Positions 43,159 through 53,513 of a stretch of DNA of 64,000 nt are shown piece by piece (the first letter of the stretch is position 1; each line of letters opens with the position of its first letter). Under the pieces are notes generated by a model. That model was given only the letters and a program-made list of their open reading frames with translations. It was not told where the DNA came from and searched no databases. Made by a program: the position numbers and the translations under genes. Source of the DNA: Psilocybe azurescens (Eukaryota > Basidiomycota > Agaricomycetes > Agaricales > Agrocybaceae); assembly GCA_023853785.1 (NCBI GenBank), contig JAJIRX010000668.1, positions 744,001 through 808,000 of the forward strand, read 5' to 3'.

Positions 43159-45230
43159 GGGGTGACATGGCTCAGGTGGCACTATCACTGCACTAACCCC
43201 TAGGCTTGATGAAGATGTAAGTTCAATTCTTGCTGGTTGCATGGATAAAACACTTTAGACACCATGTGACATTTCAATGCCCCTAGGAGTCACCATGAAA
43301 GTCATGCACTATAGTAGGTGGGCTATGTCCCTGCTGCAAAGCTGACCCAAAGGTCTGGATAACACAACCAATGCTATACTCATTCAATGATATCATATAC
43401 TTTGTTCTCCTTGGTTACTGAAAAGGTGGCCATTCCAGAATGGAAATATTGAGAGGCATGGGACAAGATAATAATATAGGGCTGGCAAAGACAGCTAGAG
43501 CCAACCCTGATCAGGTTGTGACTATAGTGGAATGTGGGTAATGGAGTCCCCTATCCTATGTGCAACCTCTGTGATGGACAAGTCCTTGTGACTGCCAAGA
43601 CAGCTAAAGCTGACCCCAAGGCTGTTTGAACCAATGAGTATGGAGGGTGAAGTGAAAATTTGGCAAGATGGCTAGAGCCGATGATGAGCACTGCAGCTCT
43701 CTGGCCCTGGAATTTGTGATTTTTACAGCTTCAAAATACTCTGCACCTCCGACAATATATCCAGCAGCTTCAGCAAGCTTTGCACCTTTTTCCTTAGTTT
43801 TGCACCTGTTTCTGCAACTCTGCACCTCTTTGGATCTTATTCCAGCTTATTCCCTTACCTTCTACATTCATTCTCAGCAGTTTACAAAGCTTTTGCACCT
43901 ATTTCGACATTCTGAACCTCTGATCATCCCCTCCTTCAGTATACATTGTTCCAACAGCTTCTCACCTCTTAGGACCTTGTCGAACCTCTTTGAACCTCTT
44001 CACACCTCATCATCATTGATCATCCAGCCTGTTCTATGCCTCAGAATATCAGTTTTTACTTTCGCGCACCTCATCGGATCATCTTCCTTGGACACATGCT
44101 GATCTATCAGTTTCCAAGTTTGTACAACGTCTGGATCAGCTGCAAGGCTATGCTATACATATTCTACACTTTGTTGAAGCTCAAGATAGGAATCTGCAAC
44201 TCATTCCAGTATTTAGCACATTTGCGAGGGAAGGTCCGGAGCATCAGGAAGTCTTTCCTATAGGTTCTATCATGTTCTTTACCTTTTTCATTGATCATTT
44301 TCGCATTTTAAGAGTACCTTGTGATATATTTCTATAGTTTGCAGACATTTATTCATCTGCATTCCTAGTTTTCTTTGTTTCATGATCACCACTGCTTTTG
44401 ATTCTTTATGCAGAAGTTTATATTGTTCATTCAGTTCTTTGTGCATTGCTATCACACCTCCTTATTTGTAGCAGACTATGCCTTTATTCAGTATTCAATA
44501 TTTGTAGTATAAAAGCTTGTATTGTATCTACATTGAAGGAGAAGTTTTTGACCCTCAGATATTGTTCTTGCACCTTTGCACCTTGTTTTTAGAGCTTCGC
44601 TCCTCATTCACAAACCTTGCACCTTGTTCTCACAGCTTTGCACCTTGTTCTTAAATGTTGCACCTCATTTTCAGAGCTTCACACCTTGTCATACATCACT
44701 GCACCTCACTGCACCTAGTCAGTTCCATCTGGTATAGCTCCCAGAACCCAGTCTTGCACCCTCAGAGCCTCAAGACAACTTCCCTCTGCATTCCACACCT
44801 TCAAGTCTTAGGTTCCTCCATTGTTCTTTCAGTTTATTATAGGTTTTTGTGTTTGTTTTGTGCATGGCAGAGCAGTCGTCTGGTGTCATCACTGACCCAA
44901 TGAGAGTGGGTTGTCAATGGCAATGTGTGACCCATGATTGGACAAACCTACCCACAGCTTATGTGGAAGGATGCCATAGCAGATGAAGCTCCAGGAGCAA
45001 AGACAGTTTAGAAAGTGGACACTGTGCATAAGAGCCTATGCAGCTGCAGAAGTGGCCAAGGCATAATAACCCATGATTAGAGTTACAGTACAGGAAGACA
45101 CAATAAGCAGGTATGGGTATAGAACACTTAATGTAGTACTTAGATCACACCTGTATTGTAACCCTGAGTATCACATTGCACCACCAGAAGAGTATGCTTA
45201 TAGAAATAAAACTAGATCAAAAAAAAACAT
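43159..45230 (+). mobile_element. tRNA-headed (SINE-like) insertion of 2.07 kb with 14-bp target duplication
   Basis: The insert is flanked by ACTATAATTTAAAT on both sides (43145-43158 and 45231-45244). It begins GGGGTGACATGGCTCAGGTGG, with an RNA polymerase III A-box (TGGCTCAGGTGG) followed by a B-box (GTTCAATTC at about 43213), the head of a tRNA-derived SINE. It ends in an A-rich stretch (ATCAAAAAAAA) next to the duplicated target. At 2.07 kb it is far longer than a normal SINE and has no reverse-transcriptase frame. The middle is degenerate TTGCACCTC-type repeat DNA. Confidence 0.75.
43730..44830. repeat. Degenerate GCACCTC repeat region
   Basis: The words TTTGCACCT, TGCACCTC, GAACCTC and TTGCACCTTG occur dozens of times, separated by 10-40 bp of T-rich sequence containing CAGCTT. 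The pattern resembles an old minisatellite or a series of related short repeats. It forms the body of the tRNA-headed insertion. Confidence 0.65.
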
Positions 45231-45454
45231 ACTATAATTTAAATATCTACTGATTTACAACAAAAAACTGGTCTCAAACCAGTCATGATTAATCAAGACC
45301 AAGACTGGTCTAAGACTCAGAAAAACTGATGTAGACTGGTTCTGAGTGGTCTGATCCAGTTTTTGATGTCCTGGGATGAAGTAGGACCATTCTTGGTCTT
45401 GGTCCATTGCCTTGGGAGCTCAAAAACCGGACCAGACTGGACTTTCAAGCACTA

Positions 45455-46831
45455 TTTATGACTCATAACAGGTCCCAGGCCTTTAAAAAATAAAGCTATA
45501 GAAGTTTTAGAAGTGCAACGGCCAGATTGCACAAAATGACATGTCAAAATAAAGCCAAGCAGGAGTTGAGGAGGAGAGATATTGATGTGACTAGGCCAGA
45601 CCATGTTTCAATATCCAAAGATTATATAACAACTTTCTGACATGGTTTGGGGGTGTGATAAAAACAGACTTCATATATTGTAATCCATAGAGCACATCAC
45701 ATATATCAAAGTCTGTCTAGGAGAGACTAGAACAGTCCACCATACTGTATGTATTACAGCAAACTGTTTGACTAGCATACCCTACAGTCAGCATATTATA
45801 TTCTCTTGGAATATCTTGCTATTAGATCCATAGACAACAAGAGAGATGAAGATAAGATTGCACCACCACATTGTCAGGCTGAGCCTTAAAGTTAAATCAG
45901 AGTCCAAGGTTATCTTGTGTTGTCACGTTTATTAGTTTTGAACATGCCCTAAACAATGTTCAGATCTGTGGAATATTTACGGTTTTTGTTAGTTTTTGTG
46001 ATTAAACACTTTGTTTCTAATGTTCTACACTTGATATTTGGACTTGTACAAATGGACACTTAGTTAGAATTCGCTCTTTTCGGTGTTTTTGCACACTGTT
46101 CTGTTAATAACTTTTTGTAGAGTAAAGTTATTCAAATTCTGATCACTGATCCGGAATCCCCTCGTTGAGACGGTTCCGGTGATATATAATTTGTCACGTA
46201 ATTATAGGTTTGGTGTTTTGACGCAATATTGTGGACACCTATAGTCACACCTCACCATTTTTAGACACTTAGCCATGTAAAAGACCAGTATTCCTACTAT
46301 GTCTGAGGAAACAAAGACACTAGAACAAGATTTGGAGTCTACAGAAGCAATTTACTATTTTCACTCATACTTGTCATTGTTGCGCATTTGAGATTTGACT
46401 CTATTGTTACTCATCAGTATAGCTACTGATTTGTGCATTATTGTCTATTTCTAACAGTTTTGTCCATTGATGTGCCACTGGACTTTAAGCATTTAGCTAG
46501 TCAACAGGAGGAGCCTTCCCTTTACATATACTTCTGATAATCTCCAAAAGTGATGGTATTGCCATATTTTTTTACTGCTAGATGCAACTTTTTAGGACTG
46601 CAAAGGGAGTCCAACTCAATACATGGCTGCAGATGGGTATCTTCAGTGCATGTACTTCCAATGTCGACTATAGCCACTAATCTCTCCATAGTGGGGGTTG
46701 CTACTGTACAAGCTGACTCCTCCTTACATTGAAACCAGACCAGTTCTCTGAGCTTGGTCAGATAGTGTATGATATCTCAAGATTCCACAATATCAGGTTT
46801 TGTACACCTGAAAAACCACCCCTTTAGCAGC
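45455..46831. other. Repeat-region spacer, no gene seen
   Basis: AT-rich with broken short frames only. 45920-46260 has a distinct unique-looking composition without identity. Confidence 0.4.
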
Positions 46832-47589
46832 CACTAGGATTGCATATTCAAGAAAAGGTAAGGTCTTGCATCAGCCTTTCCCCCCTGAAAATGAAAGGAT
46901 TTTTATACTACCACTTGGAGAAAGACAAGTCTCCTTTAGTTGGCCAGCTGTGCCTGTGCATATGCAACTCTCCTGCCAATTTCAAACAAGTCCATGATCT
47001 GCTCTCATACAATAGTCCTGAGCTGTGATCCATCTCTCTGTTCTCCATTGCTCATGGGAAGTTGTTTGAAGCAATATACACCACAATACTCAAGGACAAA
47101 CTTGTTGACCAAAATCTTCTTTACAACCTTCAGCAGTTGCCACCTTTTAATAAGCAGCACTTGCTCCTGTATGACCTCAGTCAACCTTTCATTATGGACC
47201 TTGCAGGGCATTGAACTGATATCACTTTCATGAACTGCAAATCTATGCTGCCATTCAACCTGTCACTTCTTTTGCAGTTTATTGAGTTTATCACCCCACC
47301 TCAATGCCTCATGCTCTGAGAGCACTGCCTCATCTGGCCTCCAAGCATCAGCAAATTCTTGCAGAAGAAAAATAAACATGGAGAGTATGAGCCTTGGAAA
47401 TACTGACTGAACAAACATGTGCTTGGGCATAAGGTGACAGAGTTCCTGGATCCCAACAGTATCAATGAGGCTACCTTTTCTGATTGGTATCTGGGCATTC
47501 ACACTATGTTCAGACATTTGAATACATACCTGGATGTGGTACTCCTCTGGTTTTTTGATTGTGGTGAGCAGTAAAATTTTGTAGTTCAT
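46832..47589 (-). pseudogene. Broken coding sequence of an unknown mobile element
   Basis: Read on the minus strand, with stops and shifts, one finds protein-like stretches such as EFADAWRPDEAVLSEHEALR, VHNERLTEVIQEQVLLIKRW and LEYCGVYCFKQLPMSNGEQR. The codon structure is clearly that of an old gene, but no domain is recognised. T-rich and A-rich runs at 47786-47835 border it. Confidence 0.4.
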
Positions 47590-47932
47590 TATAATGGGCT
47601 ACAAAATTCTGTTCAGAATTGAAAGAGTTCAAACAGTCATCAATGTGGTGGATTGTGTTTATAGATTATTTAAATGTCAAGTACAAGAGTGCAGTATACA
47701 TGCATGAAAAGGGGCCAGAAACCACTGATACTCAACAGATATTCACATGTATGGTGGCCTGACCCACTCCTAAAAATATGCCCCAATGCAATAATTTTTA
47801 TTTTATTTTATTATTTATTTTTATTTTTATTTTGGTGGAGCATTTACAACTGTTTGGTGGCAACGTAGTCATCACCTTGTGGTCTGCTTGTTGCTTCCAA
47901 GAATTCTGACCTTGGCAGTTAGTATCATTATA

Positions 47933-49520
47933 CAGTAGCTCAAAAACCATCCCAATGTTTGGCACTTTCTGATTAATTGTTTAATAACTTGGGAAATAAA
48001 TTATGTAAAAGTCTGAAAATATTATATGTTATAGTTTAACATGTGACTAACATATTTCTCACCAAGGTCACATGATTTTAACAAAAACTGATTAAGTAAT
48101 GGAATTTACAAAATAATAAAACATTGGGACAGTTTTTGACCCTATAAAATAATAGCTTTACATGCTTGTAGAAAGCCAAATTGCTTTGTATAAATTGTGA
48201 GAAATTTAAAAAAGGTCATGTGACACTATTTGTACACATTTTCAATGTTGAATTCAAGTTCAACCATCTTTCTCTTTAACCACCACATCATGAAGCCTGC
48301 AACACCTTCTCAGTACTCAATCTTCTTGAAGAGGGCTATTCTCTTTCTCAAATAGAGTCTAAAATTGGTTTGGGAAAGTCTACCGTTGGAAGAATCAAGA
48401 GGGAAGTGGATGCCAACAAAGAAAACTCCCAAAACAACAAAGGTGGACATCCCTCCAAGCTTACTCCCAAGGATAAACAGGTCCTTTTGTCAAATCAAAA
48501 CAGGAAAGCTGGACAATGCTGTTCAGGCAACACATTTCATCAATGATGCTATTCCCTCTCCTGTTTGTGCCCAAACAGTCAGAAATGCCCTCAAAGAAAA
48601 CAACTTCTGCTCTGTTGTTAAATCAAAACGGCCCCTCCTCAAGGCTATCCACTGTCAAAAACACCTAAAATTCACCCAGAATCATGTTGGCTGGACTGTG
48701 GAGGATTGGAAAAGAGTACTCTGGTCAGATGAAACAAAAATCAACAGGATTGGCTCAGATGAAAGGGTCTATACATGGAAACCCAAGGGTGAAGCAATCT
48801 CAGATAGAACAACATCACCAACTGTCAAGCATAGAGGGGCAACAATCTCATGGTATGGGGTTGTATGGGGTGGAATGGTGTTGGAACACTCACTGAGGTT
48901 GAGGGAAGATGAATGCAGACTAATACTGTGAAATTTCGGAGCATGGGGTGGATGAAAACTTTGACAACTTGGAGATGGCAGAGGGAAAAGGATTTTTCAG
49001 CAGGATAATGACCCCAAACACACCTCCAAAAAGCTCAAAAATGGTTTTTGGCCAATGATGTTGAAGTTATGGAGTGGCCACCCCAATCCCCTGATCCCAA
49101 CCCCATTGAACTCCTTTGGGTTTACCTCAAAAGGCAAATGAACACCTATGAGACACCACCCAAAGGAGCATTTGAATTGTGAGAGAGATTGGCAAAGGAA
49201 TGGACTGAAATACCTTCAGAAACATGCCAAAGGCTTATAGAAAGCATGCCAAGGAGAATGGAGGCTGTTATCAAGGCAAAGGGAGGCCATACTAAGTACT
49301 AGATAGAGAGTCAAAAAACTGTCCCAATGCTCTATTATTTTGTAAATTCCATTCACGTAATCAGTTTTTGTTAAAATCATGTGACCTTGGTTAGAAATAT
49401 GTTAGTCGCATGTTAAACTATAACATATAATATTTTCAGACTTTTATATAATTTATTTCCCAAGTTATTAAACAATTAGTGAGAAAGTGCCAAACATTGG
49501 GACGGTTTTTTGAGCTACTG
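47933..49520 (+). mobile_element. Tc1/mariner transposon, 1.59 kb, degenerate
   Basis: Terminal inverted repeats of about 210 bp (47933-48145 and 49310-49520) start CAGTAGCTCAAAAACC and are flanked by TA on both sides (47931-47932, 49521-49522). The interior encodes a broken Tc1-type transposase on the plus strand. The arm similarity is still high, so the insertion is not ancient. Each arm has the AAAAAC.GTCCCAATG motif at its outer end and again, inverted, at its inner end. Confidence 0.9.
48290..49302 (+). pseudogene. Tc1/mariner transposase (DD34E type), frame-broken
   Basis: An N-terminal helix-turn-helix (LNLLEEGYSLSQIESKIGLG, then KSTVGRIKREVD) is followed by the catalytic core. RVLWSDETKINRIGSDERVY carries the first Asp, FQQDNDPKHTSKKLKKWF the second Asp, and WPPQSPDLNPIELLWVYLKR the Glu. 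The spacing is that of the DD34E Tc1 group. Frame shifts lie near the start, near 48480, near 48880 and near 49035, and an in-frame TGA interrupts FEL.ERLAKEW. The final TAG is at 49300-49302. Not functional as it stands. Confidence 0.85.
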
Positions 49521-49679
49521 TAAAATCTAGATATAGTCACTGAGGAGAAATGCTTTTAGGCACTAAGTGTGGGGCTCAGAGTAAGTCCACTATAGTTATA
49601 GTGGCTTGTTTTGATGTGGATCAGGGCTCAGGTGTTTGTCTCTTCCTCTTCCATCATCTTTGCAAACCTCAATACCCAC
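49521..49679. other. Short spacer, nothing recognised
   Basis: Sequence between the Tc1/mariner copy and the LINE remnant. Confidence 0.3.
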
Positions 49680-51980
49680 TAAAACTCCCCTTTCATTTTT
49701 TTGTCCAGTTCTAAAGCAGGGATTTCTTATTTGATAGTGTACCTCTCCATGTTTCCAGGACTAGGCTAGAACTTAATGCTTTCTTAAGATACCATGAATG
49801 GCAAATTACAATGTCCATCTGTCAGTGCAAGTTCATGGTAGCCATAAATTTATTTTGTGCTTCAATTTTAGTTATTGGATTGCCTTTGCAGTTGATTACT
49901 TGGTTGCATTGCAATTTCCATATCAGGTGGGCTGATTCTGCCATTAGTATGCTGTACATGCAACTCAGCCATGTTGGGCTTTTCCAGCATCTATCACACT
50001 GCCCAGCAATGGTTTTAGCCACTTGTTCTCAGGTTCTTGGGTGCATAGGTTCCATAATTCCTCAGCTGCTTGCCAAACAGTGTCTCTGCCAGGTGTTGAG
50101 CATTCAAAGAGGATATGTTTTATAGTTTCTAGGACATGGAATACAGTGCATTCACTCTTTGATTGGTATTCTGCTGCAAAACCAGGCCTTATCCAGTTTG
50201 ATCCAATCATGTATGCATTATGTAGTGTCATCCATAGGAAGTACCTGGTGTTTCTTGCCAGGTCCTTGTTATGAATTTAAAACCATATTTCTACTGGTTG
50301 CATGTTGGTACCCAGTATGTCTTTAGATTCAAGTTGAACTTAGGATATTAGAAGTTTAGTATGGCATCTGGGCTGGTAGACTTGCTGTTTCTTAGCTCAG
50401 ACTTGTCTATATGCTCTTCCCTGGGTTAGGGAGGTCAGTCTTGCTTCTGTAACTTCAAATTTTTGTTGAGACTACAGCCTGAGTTAGTGCTTAAAAGTCT
50501 GGTCTTAAAACTGGAACAAAATGGAGACCAGACCAGACCAGACTGGAAAAAAGACTGGATCAGCAGTCCAGCCTTTTGAGATTTAGGATTTAAGACCACA
50601 AAAAGACTGGTCTTAGTGGACCAGTTTAGATTGGTTTAAACCAATTTTTATAGCCCTTTATATTGTCTTCAAAACACACACAAGAATGTAAAATCTGAGC
50701 AAAATTTGACTGATATGCAGTCAAAATGGTGAAATATTTTTCAAAAAGAGTAGATACCATAAAATATCCTTGTTTATATTTCAGATTTTAATGGAATTTA
50801 ATGTTTTTGGGTGCATTTGAAGCTAAGAAGCATGGAAATAATCTTTATTGATCACTAAAATTTAAATAGATACTATTTTACAACAAAAAACTGGTCACAA
50901 ACTGGTCACAATTTGTCAAGACCAGGACCAGTCTGAGACTTCAAAAACTGATGTAGACCAGTTCTGAGCAGTCCAGTCCAGTTTTTTGAGGTCCTGAGGT
51001 GAACTAGGACCAGTTTTGGTCTTGTTCTATCGCCTTAGAGGCTCAAAACTGGACTGGACCAGACTTTTAAGCACTAGTCTGAGTATTGAGGGTAGATGCC
51101 TTCTCAGCTGCTTGACTTGCTTCTAGGCAGTGCAGATCACTTGCAGATACCAGTGTAATTACTGTTTTTCTTTGCCTTCTCACAGCAACTGTGATTAATT
51201 TTAATAGTTTTGAATTTGGGATGTTGAGGTACCCACTGTCTTTATTGACAGGAACATCAATGGTAACTGCATTAAATACTCTGCATGATGTAGTGTTAAG
51301 AGCAAGATGAGCTTTATTGGGAGTTAGTTTGAGTGCTAGTTTGACTGCTGACAGGTCTGCTCCATTACAGTGTTTACAGACCACTTTTGATATTTATATT
51401 GCTTTTAGCAGTCTAGATTTCTTTTCTAGCATCTCAAATATCAGTTCTGCACTACCAATTGTGGATTCTCTCTCTGTTTGGATAAAGCTCCCAATGTGGG
51501 CAGTGTGTCTGGGCTCTAGGACAGTTTCTGACTCACTCCTATTATACCTCAGCTGCAGTGTGGTTTGTTTGCCTGGCTTTGTGAATACCCAAAAGACATC
51601 TGCCAGATGGTTCATGTGGTGGATCTGGATCTACTTCCACTACATTGTGGCTAGATATAACATTGAGGTCTAGAGTTGTTTTCTGAATCTTCCTATTCTT
51701 TATTAGTTTCCATTTTAGGTGAATAGAATTCAGGACTTGCATTGCCATTTTAATACATTTGCAGAGGTGATCACACCACATGTCCCTCCTGCTTTGCTGC
51801 CCCCACACACTGGCACTGGACATGTTCTTCATAGTCAGGGTTGTCAGCTACACATGTAATTTCTATAATGTTCTCTATAGTCAAGGCTTTGTGTTTGTTG
51901 ATGAGGCATTTGCTATACTTTGTAAAGACAAGTCTGTGCAGAGATGAGCCAGCTTCTCTGTGATGCCATGCTGGCATTTG
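49680..51980 (-). pseudogene. LINE-type retrotransposon remnant on the minus strand
   Basis: Reading the minus strand from 51977 downward, protein-like pieces appear in the order expected for an Agaricomycete non-LTR element. MPAWHHREAGSSLHRLVFTK with a later Cys-rich stretch comes first, then LITVAVRRQRKTVITLVSAS. After the MITE inserted at 50487-51074, the C-terminal piece FLWMTLHNAYMIGSNWIRPG and VLETIKHILFECSTPGRDTV is found, the zinc-knuckle segment after the RNase H region. Many stops and shifts; the reverse-transcriptase catalytic motif was not recognised. Confidence 0.55.
50487..51074. mobile_element. GTGCTT-family MITE (copy 2), intact, 588 bp
   Basis: TA-flanked (50485-50486 and 51075-51076) with perfect terminal repeats GTGCTTAAAAGTCTGGTC. 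Subterminal GACTGG/CCAGTC word clusters and a central AT-rich section match copy 1 at 42776-45452 minus its insert. It sits inside the LINE remnant, so it inserted later than that element. Confidence 0.85.
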
Positions 51981-52410
51981 GTTAAGGATATTATCTGGTA
52001 TTTTCAGTCCTTCTATTTACAGACAATGTTTCTTAGCTGTTGTCAATAGCCTCCAAACACTTCAACAACATTTTATGCCAGAGTATGATTTCCATGTTTA
52101 CAGAAAGACATTTAATCTTGCTGTTTTTTCCAAGTGTTTAGATTGAGGCACCTCAGGTGCCAACAGGGCATCAGTCACAAAGGCCCAAAGTGGCCCCTTT
52201 TGCCTAATCCAAGATATGTTTTCAGCCTCATGAGTTCAATGGCTCCATTTCTAGCTGCTATATCTAGTAGTTTTCTGCTTTCTACTTCAAAGAGTGCAAA
52301 AAGATGTTTTTATTGACTGGGGACATTGTCTTGTTCCCCACATAAATTTGCAAATTTTTCTTAAGCTCCACTCCTCTTTTCTGAACTGCTTTGACATTCT
52401 TATTCACAAG
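51981..52410. other. Repeat DNA, no gene seen
   Basis: Short frames only; probably more of the decayed LINE. Confidence 0.35.
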
Positions 52411-53513
52411 ATATGTTTCTACTCTCTGCAGTCTTTGATTTAACCCTCCTTTTAATAACTACTGATTTAACTCTGAAATATAACTACTGATTTAACCTGG
52501 ATATAAAGTACTGAATAACCTTGATATATAAAGTCCTAAAGTAACCTTGGTTTTGAGCTACTGATTTAACTCTGCTTTTATTGTACTGATCTAACCCCAT
52601 TATATATTAAATAAAATACTAATATAACCTCTATTATCTCCTACCAAAGTACTGATCCAACCCCCATTATGCCTGGCCAAAGTACTTATTTAACTCTGCT
52701 TTTGTGATTTTCTAATTTGGATACTTCTGATCAGCTGCATCCACCACTTATTGTTCTTTGTGATCTTGACTCTCTTCTGCCATCTCTCATTCTTGCTATG
52801 AGTGAAGACAAAAGAAACTCAAAAAGTATCAGGAAAATAAGCTAGATATATGCATTTCTTATCAAATTATGAGGTTTGAGCTTGGGTCCTTAAGTCTCTG
52901 GAAACAGCAGCATCAGAGACAGCTTGATTCTTTTGCCTTTAGCAGATTTGTGAAGGTTCTGTGTCTGGCCCTTTGCTTTTGGGCCATGAGTCTTATGACC
53001 AGTCTCAAGCTCTCAAAATCTATTAGTAAAATTACTCTCTAGATGCAAATATTGAGATATATCAATATAGTCTGTCACAGGACAATAGGCTATCTAGAGC
53101 CTAGCAGCTTTAATATGAACACAATCTTTGCCAGTCTGATCAAATGAAGAATAGGTGCAAGCAAGAAAACCATTCTTTTCCTCTATTATAGTAGTATAAT
53201 GGAGAGCTGATTGCTTTGGTGCTATAGTAAAGTAGAATGAGCAGATCAGCAGAGGCTGGTGGTGATAAGTGGTCAAGGTGTTTTTTATCTACAATCAATT
53301 AAAAAGATCAATGGCTATATTTCAAATATGGTAATTAGAAAAAGCAGGGTTAAATCAGTAGTTTGAAATGTCAAAAGCAGGGTTAACTAAGTACTTAGAA
53401 AAGAGGTTAAATCAAGAGTTACTGAATCAGGGTTAACTTAGTAGTTGCAAAAGGTTAGATCAGTACTTTGTAAACCAGGGTTAAATCAAAGACTACAGGG
53501 AGTGAAAACTTAT
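52411..53513. mobile_element. 1.1-kb element with minisatellite-array ends (copy A)
   Basis: The left end reads ATATGTTTCTACTCTCTGCA then GTCTTTGATTTAACCCT; the right end is its inverted counterpart (AGGGTTAAATCAAAGACTAC, then AGGGAGTGAAAACTTAT). Inward from both ends a unit of about 20-25 bp with the core CTGATTTAACCCTGCTTTT repeats about ten times, left array direct and right array inverted. The unique centre (about 52740-53330) has no open frame. It is homologous to copy B at 59084-61915. Non-autonomous, family not recognised. Confidence 0.75.

Larger units (their letters stand above)
42776..45452. mobile_element. GTGCTT-family MITE (copy 1), split by a retroinsertion
   Basis: Ends GTGCTTGGAAGTCTGGTC on the left and GACTTTCAAGCAC on the right, flanked by TA on both sides (42774-42775, 45453-45454). 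Subterminal zones are packed with GACTGG/CCAGTC words in both orientations. Without the 2.07-kb insert at 43159-45230 and its duplicated target, the element is about 591 bp, matching the uninterrupted copy at 50487-51074 (588 bp). Non-autonomous, probably mobilised by a Tc1/mariner transposase. Confidence 0.8.

Noticed and set aside
43159..43240. A tRNA gene
   Set aside because: A- and B-box matches are present but the acceptor and anticodon stems do not pair; it is the head of a SINE-like insertion.
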